A DNA stretch of 64,000 nt from Sphingomonas alpina (GTDB lineage: Bacteria > Pseudomonadota > Alphaproteobacteria > Sphingomonadales > Sphingomonadaceae). Under the pieces are notes generated by a model. That model worked only from the letters and a program-made list of their open reading frames with translations. It made no database searches and had not been told where the DNA came from. The position numbers and the translations under genes are program-made. This document shows, piece by piece, positions 34,461 through 44,796 of this stretch (the stretch's first letter is position 1; every line of letters begins with the position of its first letter). The stretch lies in assembly GCF_014490665.1 (NCBI RefSeq), contig NZ_CP061038.1, positions 2,170,001 to 2,234,000 on the forward strand. The letters run 5' to 3'.

Positions 34461-34608
34461 GAGATATGGGACAGTCCGGTGTAACATATCTCACCTCGCC
34501 CACCGAGGCGGTGGCCCGGGATATTCGACATCACCGGTGTAACATATCTCAACTCACCCACCGAAGCCGCGGCCTGAGATATGGGACATCACTGGTGTAA
34601 CATATCTC
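34461..34608. repeat. Three-unit 57-bp tandem repeat with internal dyads
   Basis: Units start at 34461, 34518 and 34576. Each begins GAGATATG (GGGATATT in the second), ends in GGTGTAACATATCTC, and can pair GAGATATG with CATATCTC. The units are separated by a related C/G-rich linker (CACCGA..GC). They resemble transposase end-binding arrays but carry no gene. Confidence 0.75.
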
Positions 34609-34887
34609 CCGCCGCTCGCCCTCGATGACGATTCAACCATCGCACAGAGCCGGGCATATCATTGCTCGCCGGGCCAATGCCGGCTTGCCCTTACCTATTA
34701 TCGGGAAAAACCGGACCGCCTCTGCACTATCCGACATGGAGAATAACCATATGCGAAAACCAGCGTTGCTTTTTGCGCAAACGCGACCGCTTGATTTAGG
34801 CGACCAACTGACGAAAGAGGGATCGCACCCGGTCGCGGCCTCGTCCGACAGGGGCACCATTTTTGAAGGGCGGCGTTACCTACCCGC

Positions 34888-35604
34888 ATGATCCCGAACC
34901 GCCCCATAAAAGTCGCCAGCTACAATATGCGCAAAGGGGTGGGCACTGACCGCCGCCGAAGCCCGGAGCGTATCCTGGAGGTGCTGCGCGAAATCGATGC
35001 CGATGTGATCGCGCTGCAGGAGTGCGACCGGCGCTTCGGGGGCAAGGCCGCGGTGATCAGCGCGCACCTGCTGAGCGAGCATAGCCCGTGGAAGGCGGTC
35101 TCGTTCGGCATCCGCGCGGCGAGCATGGGGTGGCACGGCAATGGCCTGCTCGTGCGCAAGGATGCGCCGGTAATGGATTGCGAAGCGATTCACTTGCCCA
35201 CGCTCGAACCGCGCGGCGCAGTGATGGCGGATGTGCGGGTCGATGGCGCGCCGATTCGGGTGGTCGGCATGCATCTCGACCTGTCGGGCCTGTGGCGCCG
35301 GCGCCAGGCACATGCGATCCTGAGCCATGTCGAGTCCTGCGTCACGAAACGGCCGACCATCATGATGGGCGACCTCAACGACTGGAGCGCCGGATCGGGC
35401 TGTCTGCGCGATTTCGCGCATCATTTCAGTTTCGCCGCCACCGGGCCGAGCTTTCACGCCCGTCGCCCGGTCGGCCGGCTCGACAAGATCATGGTGTCGC
35501 ACGACCTGCGCATCGTCGATTGCGGCGTCCATCACAGTGCAGCCGCGCGCAAGGCATCGGATCACCTGCCCGTCTGGGCGCTGATCGACGGCAGCCCCGC
35601 CTGA
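34888..35604 (+). CDS. Endonuclease/exonuclease/phosphatase (EEP) family phosphodiesterase
   Basis: 238 residues. The EEP signature runs in order: K-V-A-S-Y-N-M-R-K-G, V-I-A-L-Q-E-C-D (metal-binding Glu), W-H-G-N-G-L-L-V, V-V-G-M-H-L-D-L, G-D-L-N-D-W (Asp-x-Asn), and a final K-A-S-D-H-L-P-V-W (catalytic Asp-His). Such enzymes cleave phosphodiesters in DNA, phospholipids or sphingolipids. The stop overlaps the start of the patatin gene, so a joint role in membrane lipid turnover is plausible. Confidence 0.88.
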   Translation: MIPNRPIKVASYNMRKGVGTDRRRSPERILEVLREIDADVIALQECDRRFGGKAAVISAHLLSEHSPWKAVSFGIRAASMGWHGNGLLVRKDAPVMDCEAIHLPTLEPRGAVMADVRVDGAPIRVVGMHLDLSGLWRRRQAHAILSHVESCVTKRPTIMMGDLNDWSAGSGCLRDFAHHFSFAATGPSFHARRPVGRLDKIMVSHDLRIVDCGVHHSAAARKASDHLPVWALIDGSPA

Positions 35605-37898
35605 TGCGCGAGAAGGAACTCCGCCTTGCCCTGATCTGCTATGGCGGCATCAGCCTCGCTGTCTATATGCACGGCATCTCCAAGGAGATCTGGCGGCTCG
35701 CCCGCGCCAGCCGCGCCTTTCTCGACGGCCAGGCCCCGATCAGCGGCAGCCAGGGCATCTACCGCGCCCTGCTTCAGGAAATCGAGGATGAGACCGGGAT
35801 TCGCCTGCGCGTACTGGTCGACATCATCGCCGGAGCCAGCGCGGGCGGCCTCAACGGCGTCTTTCTGGCTCAGGCGATCACCACCGGCCAGAGCCTCGAA
35901 CCGCTCACCCAGCTCTGGCTCGATTCCGCCGATGTCGAGGCGCTGATCGCGGAAGACGCCGCACCGGCGTCGAAACTGACCAAGGTCTGGGCACTGCCGA
36001 TCGCCTGGATGGCGGGACGGCGCAGCGGCGACAAGATCGACGAAACTGTCGAAGCGGGTGCGCGTGACGAGGTGCGGGCAAAGCTGTCGCACTTCATCCG
36101 CTCGCGCTGGTTCGCGCCGCCCTTTGGCGGTGAGCGCTTCACCAATCTGATCCTCGACGCGCTCGACGCGATGGAAAAAGGGCCCAAGAGCGAGCGCCTG
36201 CTGCCGGTCGGCCAGCCGCTCGACCTGTTCGTCACCGTGACCGATTTTCGCGGCCACCCGGAGCGGCTGAGCCTCAACTCCCCCTCCGAGGTGATGGAAA
36301 CCGAGCACCGGCTGGTGGTTAACTTCACCGATCGCGGCATGGCCGGCGAAACCCTCGCCCATCCGGCCGAACTCGCCTTTGCCGGCCGCGCCACATCAAG
36401 CTTTCCCGGCGCCTTCCCACCTTTCACGGTCAAGGAAATGGATCGCGTGCTGAAGCAGCGCGGCATGGACTGGCCCAGCCGCAAGGAATTCCTCAAGCGC
36501 ATCCTGCCGCGCCAGGCGGCGATCGGTGCGGAAGAAGAGGCCGTGCTGATCGACGGATCGGTACTTGCCAACGCCCCGTTCAAGCCGGCGATCGATGCAC
36601 TGCGCGAACGCCCCGCACGCCGCCAGGTCGACCGCCGCTTCGTCTATATCGACCCCTCCCCCGGCATGAAGCTCAACCTCGGAGCCAAGGCGCAGGCTGC
36701 GCCGAGCTTTTTCCAGACGATCCTTGGCGCGGTTTCCGAACTGCCGCGTCAGCAACCGATCCGTGACAATCTCGAAGCGATCGAAGGGCGCTCGCGCCGG
36801 ATCGAGCGGATGCGGATGATCGTCGAGGCGATTCGCCCGGAGGTCGAGGCACAGGTCGAATCGCTGTTCGACTATACCCTGTTCCTCGATTCCCCGACGC
36901 CCGCGCGGCTGGGTCATTGGCGCCGCCGCGCCCAGGCCGCCGCCGCGAGCAAGGCCGGCTATGGCTATGTCGCTTATGGCCATCTCAAGATCACCGGGGT
37001 GATCGAACTGATCACGGACCTGCTCTATCATGTCGGGAGCGAGCCCGGGCCGCAGCGTTGGGCAACCATTCGCGGCCATATCGCCGCTGCGGTCCGCGAA
37101 CGCGGCTTCGACGACATGACCCCGTCGTTCAGCGATGGCGCCAGCGCAACGACGATCGATTTCCTGCGCACCTATGATCTCGGCTTCCGCATCCGCCGGC
37201 TGCGCCTGATGGCCCGCCGTCTGACCGCGCTGGAGGAAGAGAATGCCGATGCGGATATCGGCCAGCTGCGCGAGGCGATCTATATCTCCCTGTCCGCCTA
37301 TCTCGACGTCAAACGTACGGAGCATCACGCCGCCCTGCGCCGCGACGTGCGGCAATTGCGCGGTAACGCCGGTCCGCTGCTCGACAAGCTTGCCGCGTCG
37401 CTCGACCTCAAGACGCTCGACGAACAGACCGAGCAGCGGCTCTCCGCTGCCTTTGCCGGCCTGCAGCGCGAGGTGAAGCGGCCAATGCTGCTGACCTATC
37501 TCGGCTTTCCCTATTTCGATGTCGCCACCCTGCCGCTGCTGCAGGGCGAAGGGCTGGACGAATTCGATCCGGTCAAGGTCGACCGTATCGCACCCGACGA
37601 CGCCAGATCGATCCGCGGCGGCGGCGCCGAAGCGACGCTGAAGGGCATCCAGTTCAACGCGTTCGGCGCGTTCTTCAGCCGCGCGTATCGCGAGAATGAC
37701 TATCTGTGGGGCCGCCTCCATGGGTCCGAACGGGTGATCGACATCGTCGTATCCTCGCTGCCCGATACGGCCCGTCTGAAACCCGGCCGCATCGCCGCAA
37801 TCAAGCGCGCCGTGTTCCACGCGATCCTCGATGAGGAAGCGCCCAAGCTCACCGCGATCACGGCGCTGATCGAGAGCCTGCGAAAGGAGATTGGGTAG
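35604..37898 (+). CDS. Patatin-like phospholipase (DUF3376/TIGR03607-type)
   Basis: 764 residues from ATG 35604, overlapping the previous stop (TGATG). The patatin core comes first: C-Y-G-G-I-S-L-A-V-Y-M-H-G is the variant oxyanion loop, G-A-S-A-G-G-L-N-G holds the nucleophile Ser (about residue 80), and D-G-S-V-L-A-N-A-P-F the catalytic Asp. A long C-terminal helical region follows, as in the large patatin-related proteins of proteobacteria. The predicted activity is lipid acyl hydrolysis at the membrane; the substrate is unknown. Confidence 0.87.
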   Translation: MREKELRLALICYGGISLAVYMHGISKEIWRLARASRAFLDGQAPISGSQGIYRALLQEIEDETGIRLRVLVDIIAGASAGGLNGVFLAQAITTGQSLEPLTQLWLDSADVEALIAEDAAPASKLTKVWALPIAWMAGRRSGDKIDETVEAGARDEVRAKLSHFIRSRWFAPPFGGERFTNLILDALDAMEKGPKSERLLPVGQPLDLFVTVTDFRGHPERLSLNSPSEVMETEHRLVVNFTDRGMAGETLAHPAELAFAGRATSSFPGAFPPFTVKEMDRVLKQRGMDWPSRKEFLKRILPRQAAIGAEEEAVLIDGSVLANAPFKPAIDALRERPARRQVDRRFVYIDPSPGMKLNLGAKAQAAPSFFQTILGAVSELPRQQPIRDNLEAIEGRSRRIERMRMIVEAIRPEVEAQVESLFDYTLFLDSPTPARLGHWRRRAQAAAASKAGYGYVAYGHLKITGVIELITDLLYHVGSEPGPQRWATIRGHIAAAVRERGFDDMTPSFSDGASATTIDFLRTYDLGFRIRRLRLMARRLTALEEENADADIGQLREAIYISLSAYLDVKRTEHHAALRRDVRQLRGNAGPLLDKLAASLDLKTLDEQTEQRLSAAFAGLQREVKRPMLLTYLGFPYFDVATLPLLQGEGLDEFDPVKVDRIAPDDARSIRGGGAEATLKGIQFNAFGAFFSRAYRENDYLWGRLHGSERVIDIVVSSLPDTARLKPGRIAAIKRAVFHAILDEEAPKLTAITALIESLRKEIG

Positions 37899-38020
37899 CT
37901 ATACTTGGTTTCGTCGCCCTGACCTTGTTTCAGCATGACGGCGGACATCTGCACCGATATGACACCGTAACGATCCCGCATGGGCTGGCCAATCGCCATC
38001 GCTCGCGTTAGCGTGGCGTC

Positions 38021-38395
38021 ATGCAATTCCTGAAAATCCTCTTCTGGTGCCTGCTCGCCTTTATCGCGGCGATCTTCACGATTGGGAACTGGACGACCGT
38101 ACCGCTCAAACTGTGGGGTGGATTGATCGCCGAGGTGAACCTGCCGCTGCTGCTGCTCGTCACCTTCCTGATCGGTTTCCTCCCGGCCATGGCCTATTAC
38201 CGCGCGGTGATCTGGCGCTTGCGCAATCGTCTTTCCACCTCGCAGCGCGCAATGACCGATCTGCGCGACGCGACCGCGGCACCGCCGCCGCCGGTTCTCG
38301 CTCCCGACCCGGAACCGGCATCGCCCCCCGCATTATCCACGCCATCGGTGCCGCCCGCGTCCGTCCCCACCGCCGTGCCGCCGGGCGTCGCATGA
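38021..38395 (+). CDS. LapA-like (DUF1049) small membrane protein
   Basis: 124 residues with two membrane helices (LKILFWCLLAFIAAIFTIGNW and LPLLLLVTFLIGFLPAMAYY), the layout of LapA/DUF1049 proteins linked to LPS assembly. A Pro/Ala-rich tail follows. The stop overlaps the pyrF start (ATGA), a coupling often seen in sphingomonads. Confidence 0.75.
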   Translation: MQFLKILFWCLLAFIAAIFTIGNWTTVPLKLWGGLIAEVNLPLLLLVTFLIGFLPAMAYYRAVIWRLRNRLSTSQRAMTDLRDATAAPPPPVLAPDPEPASPPALSTPSVPPASVPTAVPPGVA

Positions 38396-39066
38396 GCAGC
38401 CGCATCTTCGCCGCGCTCGACACGCCCGACATGGCAAAGGCGCATGCACTGGCCACCAAAATCCGTCACCATGTCGGCGGCATCAAGCTCGGCCTGGAAT
38501 TCTTCATGGCCAATGGTCGTGCCGGTGTGCGCGAAATGGCCGAGCTCGACCTGCCGATCTTCCTCGACCTGAAATTCCACGACATCCCCAATACCGTGGC
38601 CAAGGCGATCATGGCGCTGCGCCCGCTCGAGCCCGCCATCCTCACCGTCCATGCCGCCGGCGGCCGTGCCATGCTCGAGGATGCCAAGGCCGCCGCGCCG
38701 ACCGGCACCAAGGTTGTCGCGGTCACCATGCTGACCAGCCTCGACGACAGCGATCTCCGCTCGATCGGCTATGCCGGCGACCCGCATGAGCAAGTGATGC
38801 GGCTGACCGAGCTGGCGATGTCGGCCGGCGTCGATGGCGTGGTTTGTTCCGGTGCCGAAGTCGCCGCCGCCAAAGCACTGTGGCCCAAGGGATTCTTCGT
38901 CGTCCCCGGCGTACGCCCGGCAAATGGCAGTGTGGGCGACCAGAAACGCGTCGTGACCCCGCGCGAAGCGATCGATGCCGGCGCCTCGATCCTGGTGGTC
39001 GGGCGACCGATCACCCAGGCGGAAGATCCGGATCAGGCAGCGCGGGATATCGGCGCAACGCTGTAG
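38392..39066 (+). CDS. pyrF: Orotidine 5'-phosphate decarboxylase
   Basis: 224 residues from ATG 38392. The last step of UMP synthesis. The catalytic tetrad region is F-L-D-L-K-F-H-D-I-P-N-T (D59, K61, D64). G-I-K-L-G lies near residue 30, and the phosphate-binding end is V-P-G-V-R-P and I-L-V-V-G-R-P-I-T. Length and motifs are normal. It follows the LapA-like gene with 4-nt overlap and precedes trpF. Confidence 0.96.
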   Translation: MSSRIFAALDTPDMAKAHALATKIRHHVGGIKLGLEFFMANGRAGVREMAELDLPIFLDLKFHDIPNTVAKAIMALRPLEPAILTVHAAGGRAMLEDAKAAAPTGTKVVAVTMLTSLDDSDLRSIGYAGDPHEQVMRLTELAMSAGVDGVVCSGAEVAAAKALWPKGFFVVPGVRPANGSVGDQKRVVTPREAIDAGASILVVGRPITQAEDPDQAARDIGATL

Positions 39067-39145
39067 AGTTCCGCTGCTTTTTCTTCTCCTCTGCAAAGCC
39101 CAAACGGGAGTCACGCTTTCGCGCGAATGGCGCTAGAGGGCGGGA

Positions 39146-39784
39146 ATGCCCATCACCGCCAAAATCTGCGGCCTGTCGACGCCGGAAACCCTCGATGCCG
39201 CGATCAAGGGCGGGGCGAGTCATGTCGGTTTCGTCTTCTTCCCGCCCTCGCCGCGGCACCTGTCGCGCGAACGCGCAGCCCAGCTTGCCGCGCGCGTGCC
39301 CGATCATGTCGCCCGGGTCGGCGTCTTCGTCGATCCCGACAATGCCCAGATCGAGTCTGCGATCGACGCCGGCCGGCTCGACGCACTGCAACTCCACAAG
39401 ACCAGCCCTGTCAGAGTGGCCGAAATCAAGGCGCGCACCGGCCTGGAGCTTTGGGCTGCGGTCGCGGTGAAGACTCGTACCGACCTGGACGCCGCACGGA
39501 CCTATACGGCCGCGGCGGACCGCATCCTTTACGATGCAAAAACGCCCGAAAGCGCAGCACTGCCAGGCGGAATGGGCGTGCGGTTCGACTGGGCATTACT
39601 CGACGGCTTTCGACATCCAATGCCTTGGGCGCTGTCCGGCGGACTCGATCCCGACAATGTCGCGGAGGCGATCCGCCGCACGCGAGCGACGCTGGTCGAC
39701 GTCTCGTCCGGCGTGGAAAGCGCGCCCGGTATCAAGGACGAGACGAAGATCGCCGCCTTCCTGAAGGCCGTCGCAACGCTCTAA
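39146..39784 (+). CDS. trpF: Phosphoribosylanthranilate isomerase
   Basis: 212 residues, the third step of the tryptophan branch. K-I-C-G-L-S-T carries the catalytic Cys near residue 7. [10 protein letters not shown] follows, with L-Q-L-H near residue 80 and the catalytic Asp in the [10 protein letters not shown] region. [10 protein letters not shown] and D-V-S-S-G-V-E bind phosphate. It is the first gene of the trpF-trpB-trpA row. Confidence 0.96.
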   Translation: MPITAKICGLSTPETLDAAIKGGASHVGFVFFPPSPRHLSRERAAQLAARVPDHVARVGVFVDPDNAQIESAIDAGRLDALQLHKTSPVRVAEIKARTGLELWAAVAVKTRTDLDAARTYTAAADRILYDAKTPESAALPGGMGVRFDWALLDGFRHPMPWALSGGLDPDNVAEAIRRTRATLVDVSSGVESAPGIKDETKIAAFLKAVATL

Positions 39785-39825
39785 CCCGCTCGACACCAAC
39801 GAAGAGGGTGGTAAAGCCCGCCACG

Positions 39826-41066
<1,241 letters not shown>

Positions 41067-41070
<4 letters not shown>

Positions 41071-41267
41071 AGCGGACGCTCGCCCGAATTGCCTTTGTCG
41101 CAACAATCCTGCTTGTTCTGACCGCAATATCCGTTGCGATCTCAATGCGCTTTCCGGGGCATCTGGTTGGTGGATTGAGCGGCAGCGTGGCAGTCTTGAT
41201 ACTGTTGAGGATGCCGACGCTGTTCGACAAAATTTGGCCCAAGCCCATGCAGGGGTGGGCCGAATGA
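41067..41267 (+). CDS. Small membrane protein between trpB and trpA
   Basis: 66 residues from GTG 41067, overlapping the trpB stop and preceded by GGGAG. Two hydrophobic helices ([19 protein letters not shown] and [16 protein letters not shown]) are joined by a short loop, with a charged C-terminus. Its stop overlaps the trpA start (ATGA). Translational coupling on both sides makes it likely real. Function is unknown. Confidence 0.65.
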
Positions 41268-42063
41268 CCCGCCTCTCCGCTGCCTTCGCCAAAGGCCACC
41301 CCGCGCTGGTGACCTTCGTCACCGCCGGCGACCCTACCCCGCTGCCACCGCCACGATCCTCGACGCGCTGGTCGAGGGCGGCGCGGACGTGATCGAACTC
41401 GGCATGCCGTTCACGGACCCGATGGCCGATGGCCCGGCGATCCAGGCCGCGAACCTGCGCAGCCTCGGTGCCGGCACCAAAACCGCCGATATCCTCGCCA
41501 TCGCCAAGGCCTTCCGCGCCCGCCATCCGGAAACGCCGCTGGTGCTGATGGGCTATGCCAATCCGATGACCATTCGCGGTGCCGACTGGTTCGCTGCCGC
41601 GGCAAAGGACGCGGGCGTGGACGGCGTGATCTGCGTCGACATCCCGCCGGAGGAAGACGAGGAACTCGGCCCGGCGCTGCGTGCCGCCGGGATCGACCCG
41701 ATCCGTCTCGCCACGCCGACCACCGATGTGGCGCGTTTGCCAACCGTGCTCGATGGCGCCAGCGGTTTTCTTTATTATGTGTCGGTGGCCGGCATTACTG
41801 GCCTGCAACAGGCGGCGCAGGTGTCGATCGATGAAGCCGTTGCCCGCCTCAAGGTCTCGACCGACCTGCCCGTCGCGGTCGGCTTCGGCATCCGCACGCC
41901 GGAACAGGCATCGGCCATCGCCAAGGTCGCGGACGGCGTGGTGGTCGGCTCCGCGATCATCGACCTGATCGCCGAACATGGCGAGGCTGCGTCCGGCCCT
42001 GTTCGCGCCTATATAGAAAGTCTGTCGACGGCGATCCGCGCCGCCCGGAAGGAATTAGCATGA
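41264..42063 (+). pseudogene. trpA: Tryptophan synthase alpha chain, frameshifted
   Basis: ATG 41264 begins M-T-R-L-S-A-A-F, reaching F-V-T-A-G-D-P-T-P. The frame then breaks at the C4 run 41337-41340, and the rest (ELGMPFTDPMADGP with the catalytic acids, [44 protein letters not shown]) is in the next frame. One added C restores a 266-residue TrpA of normal length. Since trpF, trpB and accD around it are intact, an assembly error is at least as likely as a real mutation. The stop overlaps accD. Confidence 0.9.
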
Positions 42064-42917
42064 GCTGGCTGACCAGCGTCCGTAACGCGCTCTCGTTCGT
42101 CGTTCCGGCGAAGAAGGACACGCCCGACAATCTCTGGCACAAGTGCAAGGGATGCGGGACGATGACCTTCGTCAAGGAACTGGAGGAGAATCTCCATGTC
42201 TGCCCGCATTGCGACCATCATGACCGCATCGGGCCGATCCTGCGCTTCTCCTACGTCTTCGATGAGGGCAGCTATACGATCATCCCGTTGCCCAAAGTGC
42301 CGGACGATCCGCTGAAGTTTCGCGATACAAAACGCTATGTCGACCGCATCAAGGCCGCGCGCGCCGCGACCTCCGAAGGCGATGCGCTGATCAACGCACG
42401 CGGCACGATCCATGGCCACAAAGCGGTGGTCGGGGTGCAGGACTTCGCCTTCATGGGCGGATCGATGGGCTTGGCGGTCGGCGAAGCGTTCGTGCGCGGC
42501 GTCGAGAATGCGATCGAGGACAACTGCCCTTACATCATCTTCACCGCGGCGGGCGGCGCGCGCATGCAGGAGGGCATTCTCAGCCTGATGCAGATGCCGC
42601 GCGCGACCGTGGCGATCGCCATGCTGCACGATGCGGGCCTTCCCTATATCGTCGTGCTGACCGATCCGACGACTGGAGGCGTCACCGCCAGCTATGCGAT
42701 GCTCGGCGACGTGCAGATTGCCGAGCCCGGTGCCCTGATCGGTTTCGCCGGCCAGCGCGTGATCGAACAGACGATCCGCGAGAAATTGCCCGAAGGCTTC
42801 CAGCGCGCCGAGTATCTGCTCGAGCACGGGATGCTCGACATGGTGAAGCATCGCAAGGACCTGCGCGAGACGCTCGCCAGCGTGATCGATTATCTCTGCG
42901 CGAAGAAGGCGGCCTAG
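42060..42917 (+). CDS. accD: Acetyl-CoA carboxylase carboxyltransferase subunit beta
   Basis: 285 residues. The N-terminal zinc ribbon uses C29, C32, C48 and C51 (C-K-G-C-G / C-P-H-C). The crotonase-like carboxyltransferase domain follows with [18 protein letters not shown] and G-G-V-T-A-S-Y-A. It forms the transferase half with AccA for malonyl-CoA synthesis. It is coupled to trpA by ATGA overlap and followed by folC, a conserved alphaproteobacterial order. Confidence 0.97.
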   Translation: MSWLTSVRNALSFVVPAKKDTPDNLWHKCKGCGTMTFVKELEENLHVCPHCDHHDRIGPILRFSYVFDEGSYTIIPLPKVPDDPLKFRDTKRYVDRIKAARAATSEGDALINARGTIHGHKAVVGVQDFAFMGGSMGLAVGEAFVRGVENAIEDNCPYIIFTAAGGARMQEGILSLMQMPRATVAIAMLHDAGLPYIVVLTDPTTGGVTASYAMLGDVQIAEPGALIGFAGQRVIEQTIREKLPEGFQRAEYLLEHGMLDMVKHRKDLRETLASVIDYLCAKKAA

Positions 42918-42954
42918 CCTTCGTCCATCTATCATCGATGCCGGAGGGGAATTG

Positions 42955-44277
42955 ATGCCCGACCATGCCACCTCCGCCTCTCCGGCGGTGCAGACTCAGC
43001 TCGACCGTCTCTGGTCGCTCTCCCCCGGCGCCGATATCCTCGGCCTGGGGCGGGTCACCGAATTGCTCGCCCGGATCGGCAACCCGCAGGATAGGCTACC
43101 GCCGGTCTTCCATGTCGCCGGCACCAACGGCAAGGGCTCGACCTGCGCCTTTCTACGCGCGGCGATCGAGGCCGCGGGACGGACCGCGCATGTCTATACC
43201 AGCCCGCATCTCGTGCGCTTCAACGAGCGGATCCGGATCGCCGGTTGTTTGATCGAGGACGATGCGCTCGCCAACTTGCTCGCCGAAGTGCTCGATCATG
43301 CCGACGGCATCGGCGCCAGCTTCTTCGAGGTCACCACCGCCGCCGCATTCCTCGCCTTTTCACGCACCCCCGCCGATGCCTGCATTGTCGAGGTCGGCCT
43401 GGGTGGGCGGCTCGACGCGACCAATGTCATCGCCAGCCCCGCCGCGACCGGCATCGCGCAGCTCGGGGTCGATCATCAATTCTTTCTCGGCAACACCGCC
43501 GAGGAGATTGCCGGCGAGAAAGCGGGCATCGCCAAGGCCGGCGTGCCGCTCGTCACCATGCGCTATCCGGCCTCCGTTGCGCAGCGTGTCGCCAGCGTCG
43601 CACATGCCGCTGGCGCGCCGGTTTCGGCGGCTGGCGAGACCTGGCAATTCAGCGCTGACGACCGGCATCTGACGTACAAGGATACGGCCGGCAGCATCGA
43701 GACGCCGCTCCCCGCGCTTGCCGGTCCGCATCAACCTGAAAACCTCGCTCTCGCCATTGCCATGCTGCGGCACCAGCGTCAGCTGAGAATCCCGCCCAAG
43801 GCGTATGAAACGGCCGCCGGGGCGGCACGCTGGCCCGCACGCATGCAGCGCCTCGGCCAAGGCCCGCTCACCGCGCTTCTGCCGGAAGGCAGCCAGCTCT
43901 GGCTCGACGGCGGTCATAATCCGGCGGCAGGCATCGCGGTTGCCGCCGCGCTTCGCGAAATCGTCGACGCCGGCTCGCGCATTCACCTTGTCCTCGGCAT
44001 GCTCGCCAACAAGGATCCCGAAGGACTGCTCGCCCCGATCAGGGAGTTCGTCACATCGCTCCATGCGGTACCGGTCCCTGACCATGATTGCCATGCGCCG
44101 GAGGATCTCGCCGCCATCGCGCGTGCCATGACCATTCCCGCCTTTGTCGCACCCGATTCCGTCGCGGCGCTGACCGCTATCGCACGCGATTCCACCGCCC
44201 CGCCAATCATTCTGATCCTCGGATCGCTCTATCTTGCCGGTGAAGTGCTCGCCGAAAACGACGAAGCACCGGATTAG
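42955..44277 (+). CDS. folC: Bifunctional dihydrofolate/folylpolyglutamate synthase
   Basis: 440 residues from ATG 42955 (GGAGGG six bases upstream; TTG 42952 is also in frame). The Mur-ligase-type P-loop is H-V-A-G-T-N-G-K-G-S-T (about 53-63). T-S-P-H-L-V-R-F-N-E-R-I, V-G-L-G-G-R-L-D-A-T-N and the C-terminal D-G-G-H-N-P-A-A-G complete the family pattern. It adds glutamate to dihydropteroate and folates. Confidence 0.95.
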   Translation: MPDHATSASPAVQTQLDRLWSLSPGADILGLGRVTELLARIGNPQDRLPPVFHVAGTNGKGSTCAFLRAAIEAAGRTAHVYTSPHLVRFNERIRIAGCLIEDDALANLLAEVLDHADGIGASFFEVTTAAAFLAFSRTPADACIVEVGLGGRLDATNVIASPAATGIAQLGVDHQFFLGNTAEEIAGEKAGIAKAGVPLVTMRYPASVAQRVASVAHAAGAPVSAAGETWQFSADDRHLTYKDTAGSIETPLPALAGPHQPENLALAIAMLRHQRQLRIPPKAYETAAGAARWPARMQRLGQGPLTALLPEGSQLWLDGGHNPAAGIAVAAALREIVDAGSRIHLVLGMLANKDPEGLLAPIREFVTSLHAVPVPDHDCHAPEDLAAIARAMTIPAFVAPDSVAALTAIARDSTAPPIILILGSLYLAGEVLAENDEAPD

Positions 44278-44280
44278 ATC

Positions 44281-44303
44281 TTATTGCTATTGACTTGCAA
44301 TAA
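44281..44303. promoter_or_regulatory. Inverted repeat over a candidate promoter (Fur-like)
   Basis: TTATTGC-N9-GCAATAA, a perfect 7-bp dyad, overlaps a TTGACT box (44290-44295) before the gene at 44344. The TTGC..GCAA form resembles alphaproteobacterial iron-regulator sites; that reading is inference. Confidence 0.4.
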
Positions 44304-44343
44304 CGGACAAGCGACGATCATGGGGTTCTTAACGGAGTCCCCC

Positions 44344-44796
44344 ATGACGCCCGCTCCAATGTCGTCTCCCAATCCGGCCCTCACCCATGCGACATTGCTG
44401 CCGCACGCCGTGCCGCCTTGCCCCAATGCCCGGCTGGCTCTGTTCGCGATGCGCCGGATGGGCGCGCGCGGACTGTCCGATGCGCCCGCCACGCACGCGA
44501 TGATCACCGGTTTCGGAGAGAGTTTTCGTCGCCCGCTGGTGCTGATGCGCGCCTTCATGGCGGATCTCGCCAGCGCGGCGCAGTGCCCGATCGCGATCGC
44601 ACCCTGTTGCTGCGGCCGAATGACGCCGGCGGAGAGCATCTTGCTGACCGTCCTGGCGCGCACCGAAACTGCCCCTGAAACGGCACATTTCCTGCTCGCG
44701 GACCTGCTGGGCCTGCGCCATGCCGATGGTGTTCTGGCCAGCGCGACCGCGGTAACTCAGGCATTCGCCGATGCTGGCCGGCCGATCGCGGCCTAA
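44344..44796 (+). CDS. Conserved hypothetical protein (possibly DUF6628)
   Basis: 150 residues from ATG 44344 (GGAG six bases upstream). Notable are A-I-A-P-C-C-C-G-R-M-T, giving three adjacent Cys, and a helical A-R-L-A-L-F-A-M-R-R-M-G-A-R-G-L segment. I believe it belongs to a sphingomonad family of unknown function, tentatively DUF6628. The dyad at 44281-44303 covers its probable promoter. The stop overlaps the end of the convergent TPR gene by 4 nt. Confidence 0.65.
   Translation: MTPAPMSSPNPALTHATLLPHAVPPCPNARLALFAMRRMGARGLSDAPATHAMITGFGESFRRPLVLMRAFMADLASAAQCPIAIAPCCCGRMTPAESILLTVLARTETAPETAHFLLADLLGLRHADGVLASATAVTQAFADAGRPIAA

Larger units (their letters stand above)
33769..34887. other. 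Gene-free stretch with promoter, att copy and tandem repeats
   Basis: This 1.1-kb stretch holds the AT-rich promoter region of the TonB gene (about 33830-33880, with a loose dyad TGATAAT..ATTATATCA), the right att copy (34175-34249), an AT-rich patch (34391-34440) and a three-unit repeat (34461-34608). A short frame at 34736-34891 has no homology I recognise. Confidence 0.65.

Noticed and set aside
34461..34608. Possible CRISPR array
   Set aside because: Only three units, the inter-unit sequence is itself conserved rather than unique, and no cas genes are near.
36396..37820. 474-codon minus-strand frame
   Set aside because: Shadow of the patatin-like gene; no signature and atypical amino-acid use.
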